A stretch of 64,000 nt of DNA from Elephas maximus indicus (Eukaryota; Chordata; Mammalia; Proboscidea; Elephantidae): contig NW_026060238.1 in assembly GCF_024166365.1 (NCBI RefSeq), positions 372,001-436,000 of the forward strand, in the 5' to 3' direction. The position numbers and the translations under genes are program-made. The notes below the pieces were generated by a model. That model was not told where the DNA came from. It saw only the letters and a program-made list of their open reading frames with translations, and ran no database searches. The stretch's first letter is position 1, and every line of letters starts with the position of its first letter. Positions 26,401 to 41,805 of the stretch are shown here, piece after piece.

Positions 26401-29400
26401 ATATTTATAGAAAAATATAGAAAGCTGAAAAATATAGAATACAGAATATAGGGAAACATAGAGCATAAATTTAGAATAAAAAAGATATAGGATATAGAAT
26501 GCAGAATATAGAAGAATAAAGAATATAGATGACAGAAGATAGAACGTAGAAGAAAATAGAATATTAATAAATATGGAATATAGGGTATAGGATATACACT
26601 ATTGAAGAATAGAGAATAAAGTAGAAGAATATAGATTACAAACTGTAGAAGAATATAGAGTGTAGAATAGAGAATGTGGAATAGAGAACATAAGAGAGTA
26701 TTAGATTACAGAAGAATATAGAATACAGAAGTTAGAAGGTGGAATATACACTAAAAAATATAGAATATAGAAGAATATAGAATTCAGAAAAATTTAGAAT
26801 ATAAAATGTAGAATATAGAACACAGAAGAAAATGAAATGGAGAATGGAGAACATGGAATATGGAATATAGAGAAGAATAAAGAATATTGAAAAATTTAGA
26901 ATATAGAATGTAGACTGTAGAATATTGAATATAGAATTTAGAAAGTACAGTATAGAATATAGCAAATAGAATAATATAGATTATAACAGAAGAATATAGA
27001 ATGTAGAATAAGAATGTAGAAGAGTATAGAATACAGAACATAGAAGGATATAGAATATAGAATGCAGAATGTAGACTATAGAAGAATATAGTATATAAAA
27101 AGTATAGGATATAGAACATTGAATAGAGAACATCAAAAATGAAATGTAGAATACAGAGTATGGAATAGAGAATACAGAAAAATATAGAATAGAGATAAAT
27201 ACACAATATAGAATACAGCATGTACAAAGTAGAATATAGAATAAAGAATATAGAAGAGTATAGATTATAGAATATAGAAGCTTCCAGAATGTAGAATTAA
27301 ATATAGAAGATGGAATATAAGAGAATATAGAATGTAGAATATAGTGTACAATATATGCGATATGGAATATAGAATACAGAAAAGTATAAAAATATAGAAT
27401 ATAGACAAAAACATTGAATAAAGAATACAGACAATGGAATATAGAAAAATATAGAATTTGGAATATAGAATGTAGAATACAAAATATAGAAGATAAAATA
27501 TAGAATAAAAAATACATAATATAGAGAATATACATTATAGAATATAGAAGATTATGGAATATAGAATTTAGAATGTAAAATACAGAATATACAATATAGA
27601 AGAATATATGATCCAGACTATAGAAGAACATAGTTTGTACAATGTAGAATATAGAACACAGAAAATTGTATAGAAAAATATATAATATATAAAAAGAACA
27701 TTGAATATAGAACACAGTATGGAACATAGAATATAGAAAATACAGAATATAGAAGAATATTGAATATACAACAGAATATAGAATGTATAATACAAAATAT
27801 CAAATATGAAATAAAGTATAAAGAACACAGAATATAGATTATAGAATATGGAAGACAATGGAATACATAGAATGTAAAATACAGAATATACAATATAGAA
27901 GAATATAGAATGCAGAAAGAAGAATGTAGAATATGGAATATAGAATACAGAAAAATATAGTATATACAAAAATATAGAATATAAAAGGATATGGAAGAAC
28001 ATAGAATATAGAATTTAGAATGTAGAATATAGATTACAGAACAGAATATGGAAGAATTCAAAATATACAATGCAGAATGTAGAATATGAAATATATAATA
28101 GAGAATATAGAAGAATATTGTATGTAGAAAAATATAGAATATAGAACATCGAATATAGAATACAGAGTATGTAATATAGACTATACAAAAATATAGAATA
28201 TAGAAGAACTTAAAGTATAGAATATAGGGAATTCAAAATATAGAATATGCAACATAGAACAATGAAAGTAGAATACAGAATATAAAAGAACTTTGAATAT
28301 AGAAGATTATAGTGTATACAGGATTTCGAATAAAGAATAATATAGAATATACATTATAGAAGAATATAGCATAAAGAGTACAGAATATAGAAGAAAGCAG
28401 AATATAAATTTAGAATATAGAATACAGAAGAATATAAAATGTACAATGTAGAATACAGAATATAGAATGCAAAATATAGAATGAGGAATGTAGAAGAATA
28501 TAGATTATAGAATATAGAAGATTATAAATTATACAATACAGAAGATTATGGAATATGCAATATAGAATGTAAAATATAGAATATAGGAGAATATAGAATA
28601 CAGAATATACAAGAATATAGAATGTAGAATATACTATATAGAATATAAAATACAAAAATGTAGTATATGTAAAAATATAGAAAATACAAGATTAAATATA
28701 GAATATAGAAGAATATAGAAAGCAGAATATAGAATACAGTATGTAGAATATAGATTTTAGAATGTAGAATATACAATATGTGAATATGGAATATAGAATA
28801 CAGAATATAGTATAGAGAAAAATAAAGAACATAGAACATCGAATATAGAATAAAGAGTATGGAATATAGGAAAATATAGAACATAGAAGAAGATAGAATT
28901 TAGAATGGGGAATATAAAATATAGAAGAATTTAGAATATGGAATATAGAAGAATATAATATATAGAAGAATATTGAACATAGAACACAGAAGATAGAATA
29001 CAGAATATAAAAGTATATAGAAAATAGTAGAATATAGAAGAATATAGGTTATAGAATATACATTACAGAGGAACACAGAATATAGAAGGATATCAAATAT
29101 AAATTTAGAATATAGAAGAATATAGAAGGCTATAGAAACTACAAGAAAAAATATAGTAGACTGTAGAATACAGAATATTGAAGAATACAGAATATGGAAG
29201 AATTGAAAATAAAGAATTAGAATATAGAATACAGAAGAAAATAGAATATGCATTATAGAAGAATATACACAATAGGAGACTATACAATATAGAATATAGA
29301 TAATAGAATAAAATAGAACAGGATTTAGAATATAGAGAGTAGAATGGAGAATATAGAATACAGAAAAAAGACTATAGAATACAGATAATAGAATATAGAA

Positions 29401-32400
29401 AATTATGGAATATAGAATGTAAAATGTAGAAGAATATAGAATACAGAATATAGAAGAATACAGAATACAGAATGTAGAATATAGCATATAGAATACAGAA
29501 CATGGAACATAGAATACACTACACAGAAAAATATAGAATATAGAACATAGAACTTTGAATATACAATGTAGAATACAGAGTATGGAATATAGACCCTAGA
29601 ATATGGAAAAATATTGAAATAGAATATAGAACACAGAAGAAAATAGAATTTAGAATGTAGAATATAGAATACAGAATATAGAAGAATTTAGAACATTGAA
29701 GATAGAATATGGACTATAGAATATAGAGGAATATAGTACATAGAATAACATAGAACAAAGAAGATACAATAGAGAATATAAAAGAAAAAAGAATATAGAA
29801 GAATATAGAGTATAGAAGAATATGGAATATGGAAAATAGAATGTACGATATAATTATAGAAGAATATAGAATATTGAAAAATATAGAATACAGAATATAG
29901 GAAAACATAGAGCATAAATTTAGAACATAGAAGATATAGAATACAGAATGCAGAATATAGAAGAATAAAGAATATAGATGACAGACTACAGAATATAGAA
30001 GATAGAACATAGAAGAAAATAGAATATTGACAAATAGGGAATATAGTGTGTAGGATATAAACTATTGAAGAATATAGAATAGAGAAAGTAGAAGAATATA
30101 GATTACAAAATATAGAAGAATACAAATGTAGAAAAGAGAATATAGAAGGAACATAGAACATCAAAATGGAATATAGAATACAGACTGTGGAACATAGAAT
30201 ATAAAATATAGGAAAATATAGAACATAGAAGAAAATAGAATTTAGAAGAATTTAGAATGCAGATTATAGAACATAGGCAAACTTAGAATATGGAATGTAA
30301 AATATACAAGAATATAGTATATAGAAGAATATGCAATATAGAACACAGAAGATAGAATACAGAATATAAAAAAATACAGACAATAGAAGAAATACAGAAC
30401 ATAGAAGAATATAGAATGTAGAAGAATATGGAATATAGAAGAATACAGAATATAGAATGTAGAGTGTAGAATATAGAATATGGAATATAGAAACCAAAAA
30501 ATATAGTATATAGAAAAATATAGATTATGCAACATAGAAAATAGAACATCGAATATAGAATACAGAGGAGGGATCATAAAGGAGAGAAAATATAGAATAC
30601 AAAACAATATAGAATTTAGAATATAGAAGAATTTAGAATATAGAATATAAAGGAATATAGTATACAGAAGAGTTTAGAATACAGAATAAAGAACATAGAA
30701 GATAGAATACAGAATATAAAAAAATAAAGAATATAGGAGAATATAGATTATAGAAGAATATGGAATATAGATTATACATTATAGAAGAATATAGAGTATT
30801 GAAGAATACAGAATATAGAAGAATATAAAACAAATTTAGGATATATATCAAATATAGTATATATTCTGTAGAACATATAGAATATAATATATAATATAGA
30901 TGACAGACTGTAGAATATAGAAGATAGAATATGGAAGCATATAGAATATGACAAATAGGGAATATAGGATATAGATTATAAAATATAGAATATAGATTAC
31001 AGAATAATATAGAGTTTAGAAGGTAGAATAAAGAATATAGAATTCAGAAGGTAAACTACAGAAGAATATAGAATTTAGAAAAATTAATGTAGAACATAGA
31101 AGAAAATGGAATATAGAATGTAACATGTAGAACAGAATATGGAATACAGAATAGAGAATAGAGAAGATATAGAATATAGAAGAATTTAGAATATAGACTG
31201 TAGCATATAGAATTTAGAATGCAGAATAGATAATATTATAGAATACAGAACTCAGAAGAACATAGAATGTAGAATATCAAATGTAAAATATAGAATATGG
31301 AATGTGGAATGTAGAATAGAGAAGAATACAGCATATAGAAAAATATAGAATATAGAACACAGAACATTAAATATGAAACATAGAATACAGAGTATGGAAT
31401 ATAGAAATATAGAGAATATAGAATACAGAAGAACATACTATATAGAACTTAGAATATAGAACTATAGAGAACTTAAAACATAGACTATAGAATGTACAGT
31501 GTAGAATACAGAGTATAGCATATGAAACAATTAATATAGAATATAGAATAATATAGATTATAGAATATAAAATAATATAGAATAAAAAATACGGAATGTG
31601 AAATATAGAATACAGAAGAAAACAATATAAAGTATAGAAGATCATAGAATATAGAGTTCAGGATGTAGAATATACAATAAAGAATATAGAAATCAGAATA
31701 TAGAATATAGCAAAATTTGGAATATAAAATATAGAAGAAAATGGAATAAAGAATGTAAAATATGGAATATAGAATACACAAGAATATAGTATATAGAAGA
31801 ATACAGAACATAGAAGAAGAGAGAACAGAATATAAAAAAATAGAAAAATATATAGTATAGAAGGATATAGAATATAACAGAAAATAGAATATAGAAGAAT
31901 ATAGAATACAGAATATTGAAGAATACAGAACACACAATAATTGGAATATACAATATAGAAGAATATAGAATATTGAAGATACATTATAGAATACAGAAGA
32001 TAGAAGACTATAAAATACAGAATATAGAAGACAATAGAATATAAATTTAGAATATAGGATATAAAATATACAAAATTGAATATAGAAGAATATAGAATAT
32101 TCTCAAATATGGTATATAAAATACAAAACATAGGATATGGAATATAAAATATAGAATATAGACAGTAGAAAAATATAGATTATAGAATGTAGAATATAGA
32201 GTTTAGAATGTAGAAGAATGAAGAATACAGAATTCAGAACATAGAATGTAGAAAATAATATAAAATATGGACAAATATAGAATACAGAATATAGAATATA
32301 GATACAGAATATGGAATATAGAATAAAATATAGAAGAATTTAGAATATAGAATGTAGACTGTAAAATATAGAGTGGAGAATATAAAATACGGAATATAGA

Positions 32401-35400
32401 ATAAAGAATATAGAAGAATACATAATGAAAGAATATAGATTATAGAATGTAGAATGTAAAATATAGACTACAGAAGAATGTAGATTACGGAATATTGAAG
32501 AATATAGAATATAGAATGCACAATGTAGAATATACAATATGGAACATAGAATACTTTATATAGAAAAATATAGAACATTGAATTTCGAATTTAGAATACA
32601 GGGTATGAAATATAGAATATAGAAAAATATAGACTATAGAAGAACAGAATATAGAATATAAAATACAGAATGTAGAATATAGAATATAGAAGAATATAAA
32701 TTATACAATATAGAAGATTATGGAATATAGAATGTAGAGTGTAAATACAGAATACAGAAAATATAGAATACAGAATGTAGAAGAATATGGAATACAAAGT
32801 GTAGAATATAGAATACAGGATATAGAATATAGAATAGAAATATATAGCATATAGAAAAATGCAGAATATAGGACATACAACATTGAATATAGAATACAGA
32901 GTATGGAATATGAAACATAGAATATAGAAAAATATAGAATATTAAATATAGAAGAATATAGAAAATAGAAGAATATAGAGTATTGAGGAATTTAGCATAC
33001 AAAATGTAGAATATAGAATACAGAAGAATATAGTATATAGAAGAATTTAGAAATGGAACATAGAGTATAGAATACAGAATATAAAATAATATAGAATATA
33101 GAAGAATATAGATTATAGAATATGGAATATAGAAGGATATAGAATATTGAAGAATAGAGAATATAGAATATAAATTTTTAAAATATAGAATATAGATGAG
33201 AGACTACAGAATATAGAAGACAGAAGATAGAAGAATATAGAATATTGGCAAATATGGTATATAGAATATAAGATATAGGATATACAATATAGAAGAATGT
33301 AGAATATACAAAGGAGAAGAATATAGATTATAGAATATAGAAGAGTACAGAATATAGAACGTAGAACATAGAATATAGATTACAGTACAAGATAGAATGC
33401 AGAGTTTAGAAGTTAGAATATAGAATATAGAAAAATTTAGAATATAGAAGAAAATGGAAAATAGAATGTAGAACATAAAATAGAGAAGAGTAAAGAATAT
33501 AGAATGTAGACTGTAGAATATAGATTATAGAAGAATGTAGAATGTACATTATAGAATGTAGAAGAGAATAAAACACAGAACTTAGAAGAATATAGAACAT
33601 AGAATGTAGAATATCGAGTATAGAATGCAGAATATAGGACATAGAATACAGAATATAGAACATAGAATACAGAATATAGAAGACATAGAATACAGAAAAA
33701 ATGTATAAAATGTGCAATATAGAAGAATAAAGAATGTAGAAGTATACAGATTATAGAATACAGAAGAATATATAGCATAAAATTTAGAATGTAGACTAAA
33801 GAACATAGAATAGAGAATACAGAAGAATATAGATTATAAAATAAAGAAGAATGTACAATATTGAATGTGTAATAAAGAATCAGAATATAGAATATAGAAA
33901 AATTTAGAACATAGAATGTAGAGTGAGAATATAGAGTATAGAAAATGGAAGAATACAGAATCAAGAATGTAAAATATAGAAGAATAAAGATTATAGAATG
34001 TACAATGTAGAATATAAAAACAAAATAGAAAACAGAATATAGAATAGAGCTAATAGAAGAATATAGAAGGATATAGCATAGGGTGGTATATAGAACATTG
34101 AACATAGAATACAGAGTAAGGAAATAAAAGAATATAGAATATATAATGTAGAAGGATATAGAATTTGGAAGAATATAGAATTTAGTATGTAGAATATAGA
34201 GGATTATAGAATGTAGAATGTAGGACATGGAATATAGAAGACTATAGAATACAGAGTTTAGTATTAGAAAATGGAATAAAGAATATAGAATTCAGAAAAT
34301 AATATAGAATATAGACAAATTTAGAATATAGAATGTGGAAGAAATATATAGAAGAATAAAGAACCTAGAATAGAGAAGAATAAAGAACATAGAAGAATTT
34401 AGAATATAGAATGTAGACCGTAGAATATAGAACATAGAACATTGAATATGGAATATAGAACACAGGGTGTGGAACATAGACTATAGAAAAATATAGAATA
34501 TAGAACATAGACTATAGAAGAACATAGAATATACAATATAAAATGTAGAATACAGAATATAACCTATAAAATATAGAATATAGAAGATTATGGACTATAG
34601 CATTTAAAACATACCAAATATTGAAGACTTTGGAATATAGAATGTAGAATATAGAATATGGAATATGGAGTATAGAATACAGAAAAAAATAGTATATAAA
34701 AATATATAATATTGAACATTGAATACAGAATACAGAACACAGAGTATGGAATACAGAACATAGATTATAGAAAAATATACAGTATAGAATATAGAATACA
34801 GGAGAACATAGATTATCGAATTTTGAATATAGAATATAGAATGTAGATTACAGAATATACAAGATTACGGAATACAGCATGTAGAACATAAAATATAGAA
34901 TATAGAAAAATATAATATACATAATATAGAAGAATATAGAATATAAAATGTAGAATATGGAATATAGATTACAGAAAAATATAGTATATAGAAAAATATA
35001 GACTATACAATATACAACATCAAATATAGAATATCAAATATGAGTGTGCAATATAGAACATAGAATAAAGAAAAATATAGAATATAGAAGAATATAAAAT
35101 ATAGACCATAGAATATAGAACACAGAATATAGAATATAGAAGAATTTAGAAAATACAATGTAGAATATGGAATATAGAACATAGTGTATAGAAGAATATA
35201 GAACATAGAAGATAGAATACAGAATATAAAGGAATATATAATATAGAAGAATATAGATTATAGAAGAATATGGAGTATGGAATATAGAAGAATATAGAAT
35301 ATACATTACAGAAGATAGAGAATATTGAAGAATAGATAATACAGAATATAGAAGAATATAGAACAGAAATTTAGAATAGAGAAAAATATAGATGACAGAC

Positions 35401-38400
35401 TACAGAAGATAGAATATAGAAGAATATAGAATATTGACTACTATGGTATATAGAATATAGGATATACAATATAGAAGAATGTAGAATATAGGAAGAAAAA
35501 GAATATAGATTATAGAATATAGAATGTAGAATATAGAAGAATACAGAATATAGATTACAGAAGTATATGGAACATAGAGATTAGAAGGTAGACTATAGAA
35601 TAAAGAATATAGAACTCAGAATATAGAATAATACAGAATTTAGAATATGGAATGTACAATATAGAACATAGAAGAAAATGGAACATAGAATGTAGAACAT
35701 AGAATACAGAACACACAAAAGAGAATAGAGAATCAAAAAGAATATAGAATAATTTAGACTATAGAATGTAGACTGTAGAATATAGAATATGGAAGAATAT
35801 AGATTATAGAACATAGAAGAATATAGAATGTAGAATATAAAATATAGAACATAGAAGCATATAGAATACAGAAGAATATAGAGCATACAACATAGAATAT
35901 TGAATATAGAATATGGAATGTGGGATGTAGAATATAGAAGAATAAAGAGTATAGAGATATATAGAATATAGAATATAGAAGAATACAGAAGAGTATAGAA
36001 TATAGGAGGATATAGAATATACAAGAATATGGAATATAGAATAATATAGGATATATGATATAGAATAAAGCAGGATATAGAATATAGAAGAATACAGAAT
36101 GTAGAATGTATAGAAGAATGTAGATTATTGAAGAATATAGAAATTAGAATGTAGAATATAGACTATAGTATTTAGAATGTAGAATAGAGAATATAGAAGA
36201 ATACAGAATATAGAATACAGAATGTGAAATGAATATAGAATGTAGAATATAGAAGAATATAGATTATAGCATATAAAGGAATATAGAATATGGCATGTAG
36301 AGTGTGGAATATAGTATATACAATGTGGAAGAATATAAAATATAGAAAATAGAAGTGTATCGAATATAGAATGTACAATATTGAATATGGAATATAGAAT
36401 ATATAAAATAGAACAGTATAGTTTATAAAATATGGACTATAGAGTACAGAATATAGAATAAAGAGCATAGAGGATAGAAGATAGAATACATGAGAGTATA
36501 GAATATAGAATATTGATGAATATTGAATATAAGACAAGACATAAAATGTGCAACATAGAAGAATATAGAATATAGAAGTATATAGATTATAGAATATAGA
36601 TAAATATAGAATGTAGATTATAGAATATAGAATATAGAATATGGAATATAGAATACGGAACATAGAAGAACATAGTATTCAGAAGAATATAGAATATTGA
36701 TGAATATGGCAAAAAGAATATAAGAAATAAAATATACAATATAGAAGAATATAGAATACAGAATGTACAAGTATATAGATTATAGAAAATAGAATATAGA
36801 ATGTAGAATATAGAATACAGTACATACAATAGAGAATACAGCAGAATATAGATTATAGAATATAGAAAGTAAATGTAGAATATAAAATATAGAATATAGA
36901 AGACCATAGAATATAGAAGAATACAGAAAATAGAATAGAGAAGAATATGGTATACAGAAGAATATAGAATATAGAACAGCAAACATAGAATATTGAATAT
37001 AGAATGTAGAATATAGAAGAATTAAGAATACAGAAGAATATAGAATGTTGAATGTAGGATATAGAATGTAAAATATAGAATGTAGAATACAGATTATCGA
37101 ATATAAAATTTAGTATATACAATATAGAAATAGAAGAATGTAGAATGTAAAACAGAGTATAGAATATGGAAAAATATAGAAAAAAGAAGAATATTGAATA
37201 TAGAACATAGAATGTAGAATACAGAATATGGAATATGGAATAGAGAACATAGAACATAGAAGCATACAGTATTTGGAAGAATACAGAATATAGGACATAG
37301 AGTACAAAATATAGAAGAATATAGACTATAGAAGAACACAGAACACAGAATACAGATTACAGACTATAGAATGCAGAACATAAAGAATATAGAATATAGA
37401 AGACAAAATATAGAAGATATAATAAGGAATATTGAAGAATATTGAATATAGAATATAGGATTTGGAATATAGAAGAATATAGACTAGAGAATATAGAAGA
37501 TAAAATACAGAAGAATAAAAAATATTGACAATTATGGTATATACAATATAGAATAAAGGATATAGGATATACAATATAGAAGAATATAGATTATAGATTA
37601 TTGAGGAATGTAGAATATAGAAGAATATAGAGTTTAGAGTGTAGAATATAGAAAAGAGAATATAGAATACAGAATATAGAATGAAGAAAAATTTAGATTA
37701 TAGAATGTAGAATATAGAGCCATATACAATATAGAATGTAGAATATACAGAATATAGAATAGAGAAGAATAAAGAATATAGAAGTATTTAGAGTACAGAA
37801 TGTAGACAGTAGAATACAGAATATGAAATATAGAGTATAGAATGTAGAATATAGAATATAGAGAAGAGAATATGGAATATAAAATATAGAAGATAGAATA
37901 TAGAAGGATATAGAATACAGAATACAGGATATTGACAAAAATGGAATATAGAATGTAAGATATAAAATATACAATATAGAAGATTATAGAATATAGAATG
38001 TAGAAGTATATAGATTATAGAATATAGAAGATATAGAATGTAGAATATAATATATAGAAGAATATGGAGTACAGAATAAGAATATAGAATGTAGAATACA
38101 GAACATGGAATGTAGAAGAATAGAGTATATAGAATATTGATGAATATGTAATACAGAAGAATATATAATATACAGAACAGAATAAAGAACATACAAATAG
38201 AATATAGAAGACTATAGGACAGAGAATATGGAATATAGGTTATAGAAGAATATAGAATATTGATGAATATGGAATGTAGACTATGATATATAAAAAGTAC
38301 AATATAGAAGAATACAGAATATGCAAAAAAATATATAGAATGTAGAAGAATATAGAATTTAGAATGCAGAATATAGAATATGGAATACAGGATAGAGAAT

Positions 38401-40030
38401 ATAGATTATAGAATATAGAAGAATATGGACTATAGGAAAATTTAGAATATAGAATGTAGAGTGGAGAACATAGGATATAGAATACAGAACATACAAGAAA
38501 ATAGAATATAGAATGTAGGGTATAGAATACAGAATATAAAAGAGAGAAGTTAAAGAATATAGAAATATTTAGAATACATAATGTAGACTGTAGAATATAG
38601 AAGAATATAGATTATAGAAAATAGAAGAGTATAGAATATAGAGAAGAGAATGTAGGATATAGAACATAGAGGATAGAACATAGAATATAGAAGAATATAG
38701 AATAGAGGATATTTAGGAAAATGGAATATAGACTATAAGACATAAAATACACAATATAGAAGAATATAGAATAAAGAATGTAGAATATGGATAATACAAT
38801 ACAGAACATAGAATAGAGAATATAGAATGTAAAAGTATATAAATTACAGAATATAGAATACAGAATGTAGAATATAGATTATAGAACATAGAATATAGAA
38901 TACAGAAGAATATAGATTATAGAATATAGAAAGTAGAATACACAAGTATTTAGAATATAGTAGAATATAGAATGTTGAACATGGAATATAGAATATAGAA
39001 GAATATAGTTTATAAAAGAATATAGTATATAAAAATATAGAAAATAGAATATTGATGAATATAGACTATAAGACATAAAATATACAATGTAGAAGAATAT
39101 AAGACATAAAATGTACAATGTAGAAGAATATAGAAAACAGAAGGTAGAAGTATATAGATTATAGAATATAGAAGAATATGGAATATATACTGTAGAATGT
39201 AGAATATACAATATAAAACACAGAATACAGAACATAGAATATAGAATATTGAAGAATATAGATTATAGAATGTAGAATGTAGAAAAATATAGACTGTAGA
39301 ATATAGATTACAGCATATAATATAGAATACAGCATGTAGAAGAATACAGAATATAGAACATAGAAGATAGACTATTGAATATAGAAAGAGAATGTAGATT
39401 ATAAAATATAGAAGAAAAATATATAGAAGATTATAGGATATAGAGTATAGAATGTGGAAGAATATAGAAGAGTATAGAACATGGAAAATAGAATCTAGAA
39501 TATGGAATATAGAAGAATATAGAATACAGAAGATAATAGAATATAGGACACAAAAGAATATAGAAAATATAGAACATAGAATATACAATACAGAAGAAAA
39601 TTGACGATAGAAGATAGATTGAAGATAGTAGATAGAAGAAAGCAGATGATAGAAGATAGAAGATTGAACATAGAACATAAAATATCAAACAGAATATAGA
39701 GTATAGAATACAGAATATAGAATTTAGAATATAGAAGATAGAATACAGACTATAGAACATAGAATATTGAAGAATAAGGAATATAGAATATAGAAAAATA
39801 TAGAATACAGAGTGTAGAATGTTGAATATAGAGAACAGAATATAGAAGATGGAATACAGAATATAGGACATCGGGTATAGAATATAGAAGGAAATAGAAT
39901 ATAGAATATAGAAGAATATAGAGTGTAGAATGTAGAGAATAGAATATAGAAGAATATGAAATATATAGAGTATAGAAAATAGAATATACAATATAGATAT
40001 AGAATAATACAGAATAGAATAATATAGAAT
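23410..40030. repeat. 7-bp satellite, A-rich (ATAGAAT) orientation, main array
   Basis: The degenerate ATAGAAT satellite runs for 16.6 kb, inverted relative to 311-5220. A higher-order period of about 3.5 kb is visible in the left half. 'gcagatagaagaatatag' at about 23459 has its partner 'gcaaatagaataatatag' at about 26955. 'gtacaaagtagaata' recurs at about 23673 and 27211, 'aaaagaactttga' at about 24766 and 28288, and 'catagaactttgaata' at about 26092 and 29545. To the right of about 31 kb the periodicity is not obvious by eye. Near 39600-39665 the unit drifts to GATAGAA/GATAGAT. All long frames lie on the minus strand because the A-rich strand has TAG in each heptamer. Confidence 0.93.
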
Positions 40031-40756
40031 ATTGTTGTTGTTAGGTGCTGTTGAGTCGGTTCCGACTCATAGAGACCCTATACACAACAGAACGAAACAT
40101 AGCCTGGTCCTGCGCCATCCTTATAACCGGTGTTACTCTTCAGCTCATTGTTGCAGCCACTGTGTCAAACCACCTCGTTGATGGTCTTCCTCTTTTCCGC
40201 TGACCCTGTACTCTGCCAAGCATGACGTCCTTCTCCAGGGACTGATTCCTCCTGACAACATGTCCAAAGCATGTAAGACGCAGTCTCGCCATCCTTGCCT
40301 CTAAGGAGCATTCTGGCCACACTTCTTCCAAGACAGGTTTGTTCATTCTTTTGGCAGTCCATGGTATATTCAATATTATTCACCAACACCACAATTCAAA
40401 GGCGTCAACCCTTCTTCGGTCTTCCTTATTCATTGTCCAGCTTTCACATGCATATGATGTGATTGAAAATACCATGGCTTGGGTCAGGCACACCTTAGTC
40501 TTCAGGGTGACATCTTTGCTCTTCAACACTTTGAAGAGGTCCTTTGCAGCAGATTTGCCCAGTGCAGTGCGTCTTTTAATTTCTTGACTGTTTCTTCCAT
40601 GGCTGTTGATTGTGGATCCAAGTAAAATTAAATTCTTGACAACTTCAATCTTTTCTCCGTTTATCACGATGTTGCTCATTGGTCCAGTTGTGAGGATTTT
40701 TGTTTTCTTTATGTTGATGTGCAGTCCATACTGAAGGCTGTGGTCTTTGGTATTCA
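40031..40756 (-). mobile_element. RTE-clade LINE 3' fragment inserted in the satellite
   Basis: On the minus strand, 40380-40750 encodes the end of an RTE-type reverse transcriptase, including GLHINIKKTKIL, KNLILLGSTI, DVTLKTKVCL and SYACESWTMNK. After a stop or frame break near 40380 it continues in 40140-40373 with WTAKRMN, LEARMARL, CFGHVVRR and GQRKRGRPSTRW. The 3' end (left side) carries the tail 'TTGAGTCGGTTCCGACTCAT' shared with afrotherian SINEs, beginning near 40033. The element is 5'-truncated at about 40756, where 7-bp satellite resumes. It has no intact ORF and is a dead copy. I did not find a clear target-site duplication. Confidence 0.88.
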
Positions 40757-41445
40757 AATATAGAACATAGAACATAAAATGTAGAATATAGAAGAATATA
40801 GATTATAACATATAGAAGAATATAAAATATAGAATGTAGAATGCAGAATATAGAGTATAGCATATAGAAAGTAAAATATAGAAAACAGAATATAGACTAT
40901 AGAAGACTATAGAATGTAGAAAATAGAAGAATATATAATGTAGACTATAAAAATATATAATAAAGACTAGAGAATATAGAATATTGATTATAGAATATAG
41001 AAGAATATAGAATGTAGAATATGAAATATAGAGTATAGAATAAAGATGAATATAGAATATAGAAAAATATTGAGTGTAGAATACATAATATAGAATATGG
41101 AAGACAGGAAAAAGAAGAATATAACATACAGAATATAGAACATAGAATAATGAACATAGAATGTAGAAATTATAGAAGTATATAGGATATAGAATATAGA
41201 ACAGTATAGAATATAGAATACAGAACATAGAAAAATAGAATAAAGTATATATAATGTAGAATATGGAATAGAGAATACAGAATATAGAAGAATATAGAAT
41301 ATAGAGTACAAAATATAGAAAATAAAAGAATATAGAATATTGAAGAATATGGAATATAGGATATACAATATAGAAGAATATATAATACAGAAGGATATAG
41401 AATATAGAAGAATATAGGATATAAAATATAGAAGAATATAGGGAG
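40757..41445. repeat. 7-bp satellite, A-rich orientation, right remnant
   Basis: The same degenerate ATAGAAT heptamers as the main array continue directly after the RTE insertion, which shows the LINE landed inside the satellite. The satellite ends near 41445 ('gaatataggg'), where LTR-like sequence begins. This is the right edge of the compound satellite domain. Confidence 0.9.
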
Positions 41446-41770
41446 AATGAAGGGAGAAGCAGAGAGATTTCATAAAGACACAAGCGGAGATGACAATGTG
41501 ACCACAGAGGCAGAGATTGGTTGATGCAGCAACAGCCAAGGAATAGAGACAGCCACCAGAAGCTGGAAGAGGCAATGAACAGATTCTCCCCTGGAGCCTC
41601 TGAAGAGTGTGTGGTGTGGTTCTGCCATGACAGCTTGATTAAGGCTCAGGTATTTTGACTCTGACTTTGGATTTCTGGCCTCCTGAGCTGTGGAGGAATA
41701 AATTTCTGTTGTATTAAGTCACTCAGTTTGTAGCAATTTGTTATAACAGACACAGAAAATGAATTAACTG
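41446..41770 (+). mobile_element. MaLR (MLT1-type) LTR, 3' part
   Basis: The segment ends in the typical sequence order of MLT1-like LTRs: 'gcagagattgg..tgatgc', 'accagaagctggaagagg', 'tctcccctggagcct', 'ttctggcctcctgagctg', 'ggaataaatttctgttg' (polyadenylation signal), 'aagtcactcagtttgtag', then 'ttgttataaca'. The 5' half of the LTR appears to be missing where it joins the satellite. There is no coding capacity. The family is assigned by recall, so the subfamily is open. Confidence 0.7.
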
Positions 41771-41805
41771 ACCAATAAAAGATGTGGTAATCTATGCATC
41801 ATTAA

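Noticed and set aside
23410-40030. CRISPR-like array of short direct repeats
   Set aside because: The repeats are contiguous heptamers without spacers in a mammalian satellite.
23400-41480. Minus-strand frames of up to about 260 codons resembling membrane proteins
   Set aside because: Same explanation: ATTCTAT satellite read on its T-rich strand. The hydrophobic composition is a by-product of the repeat.
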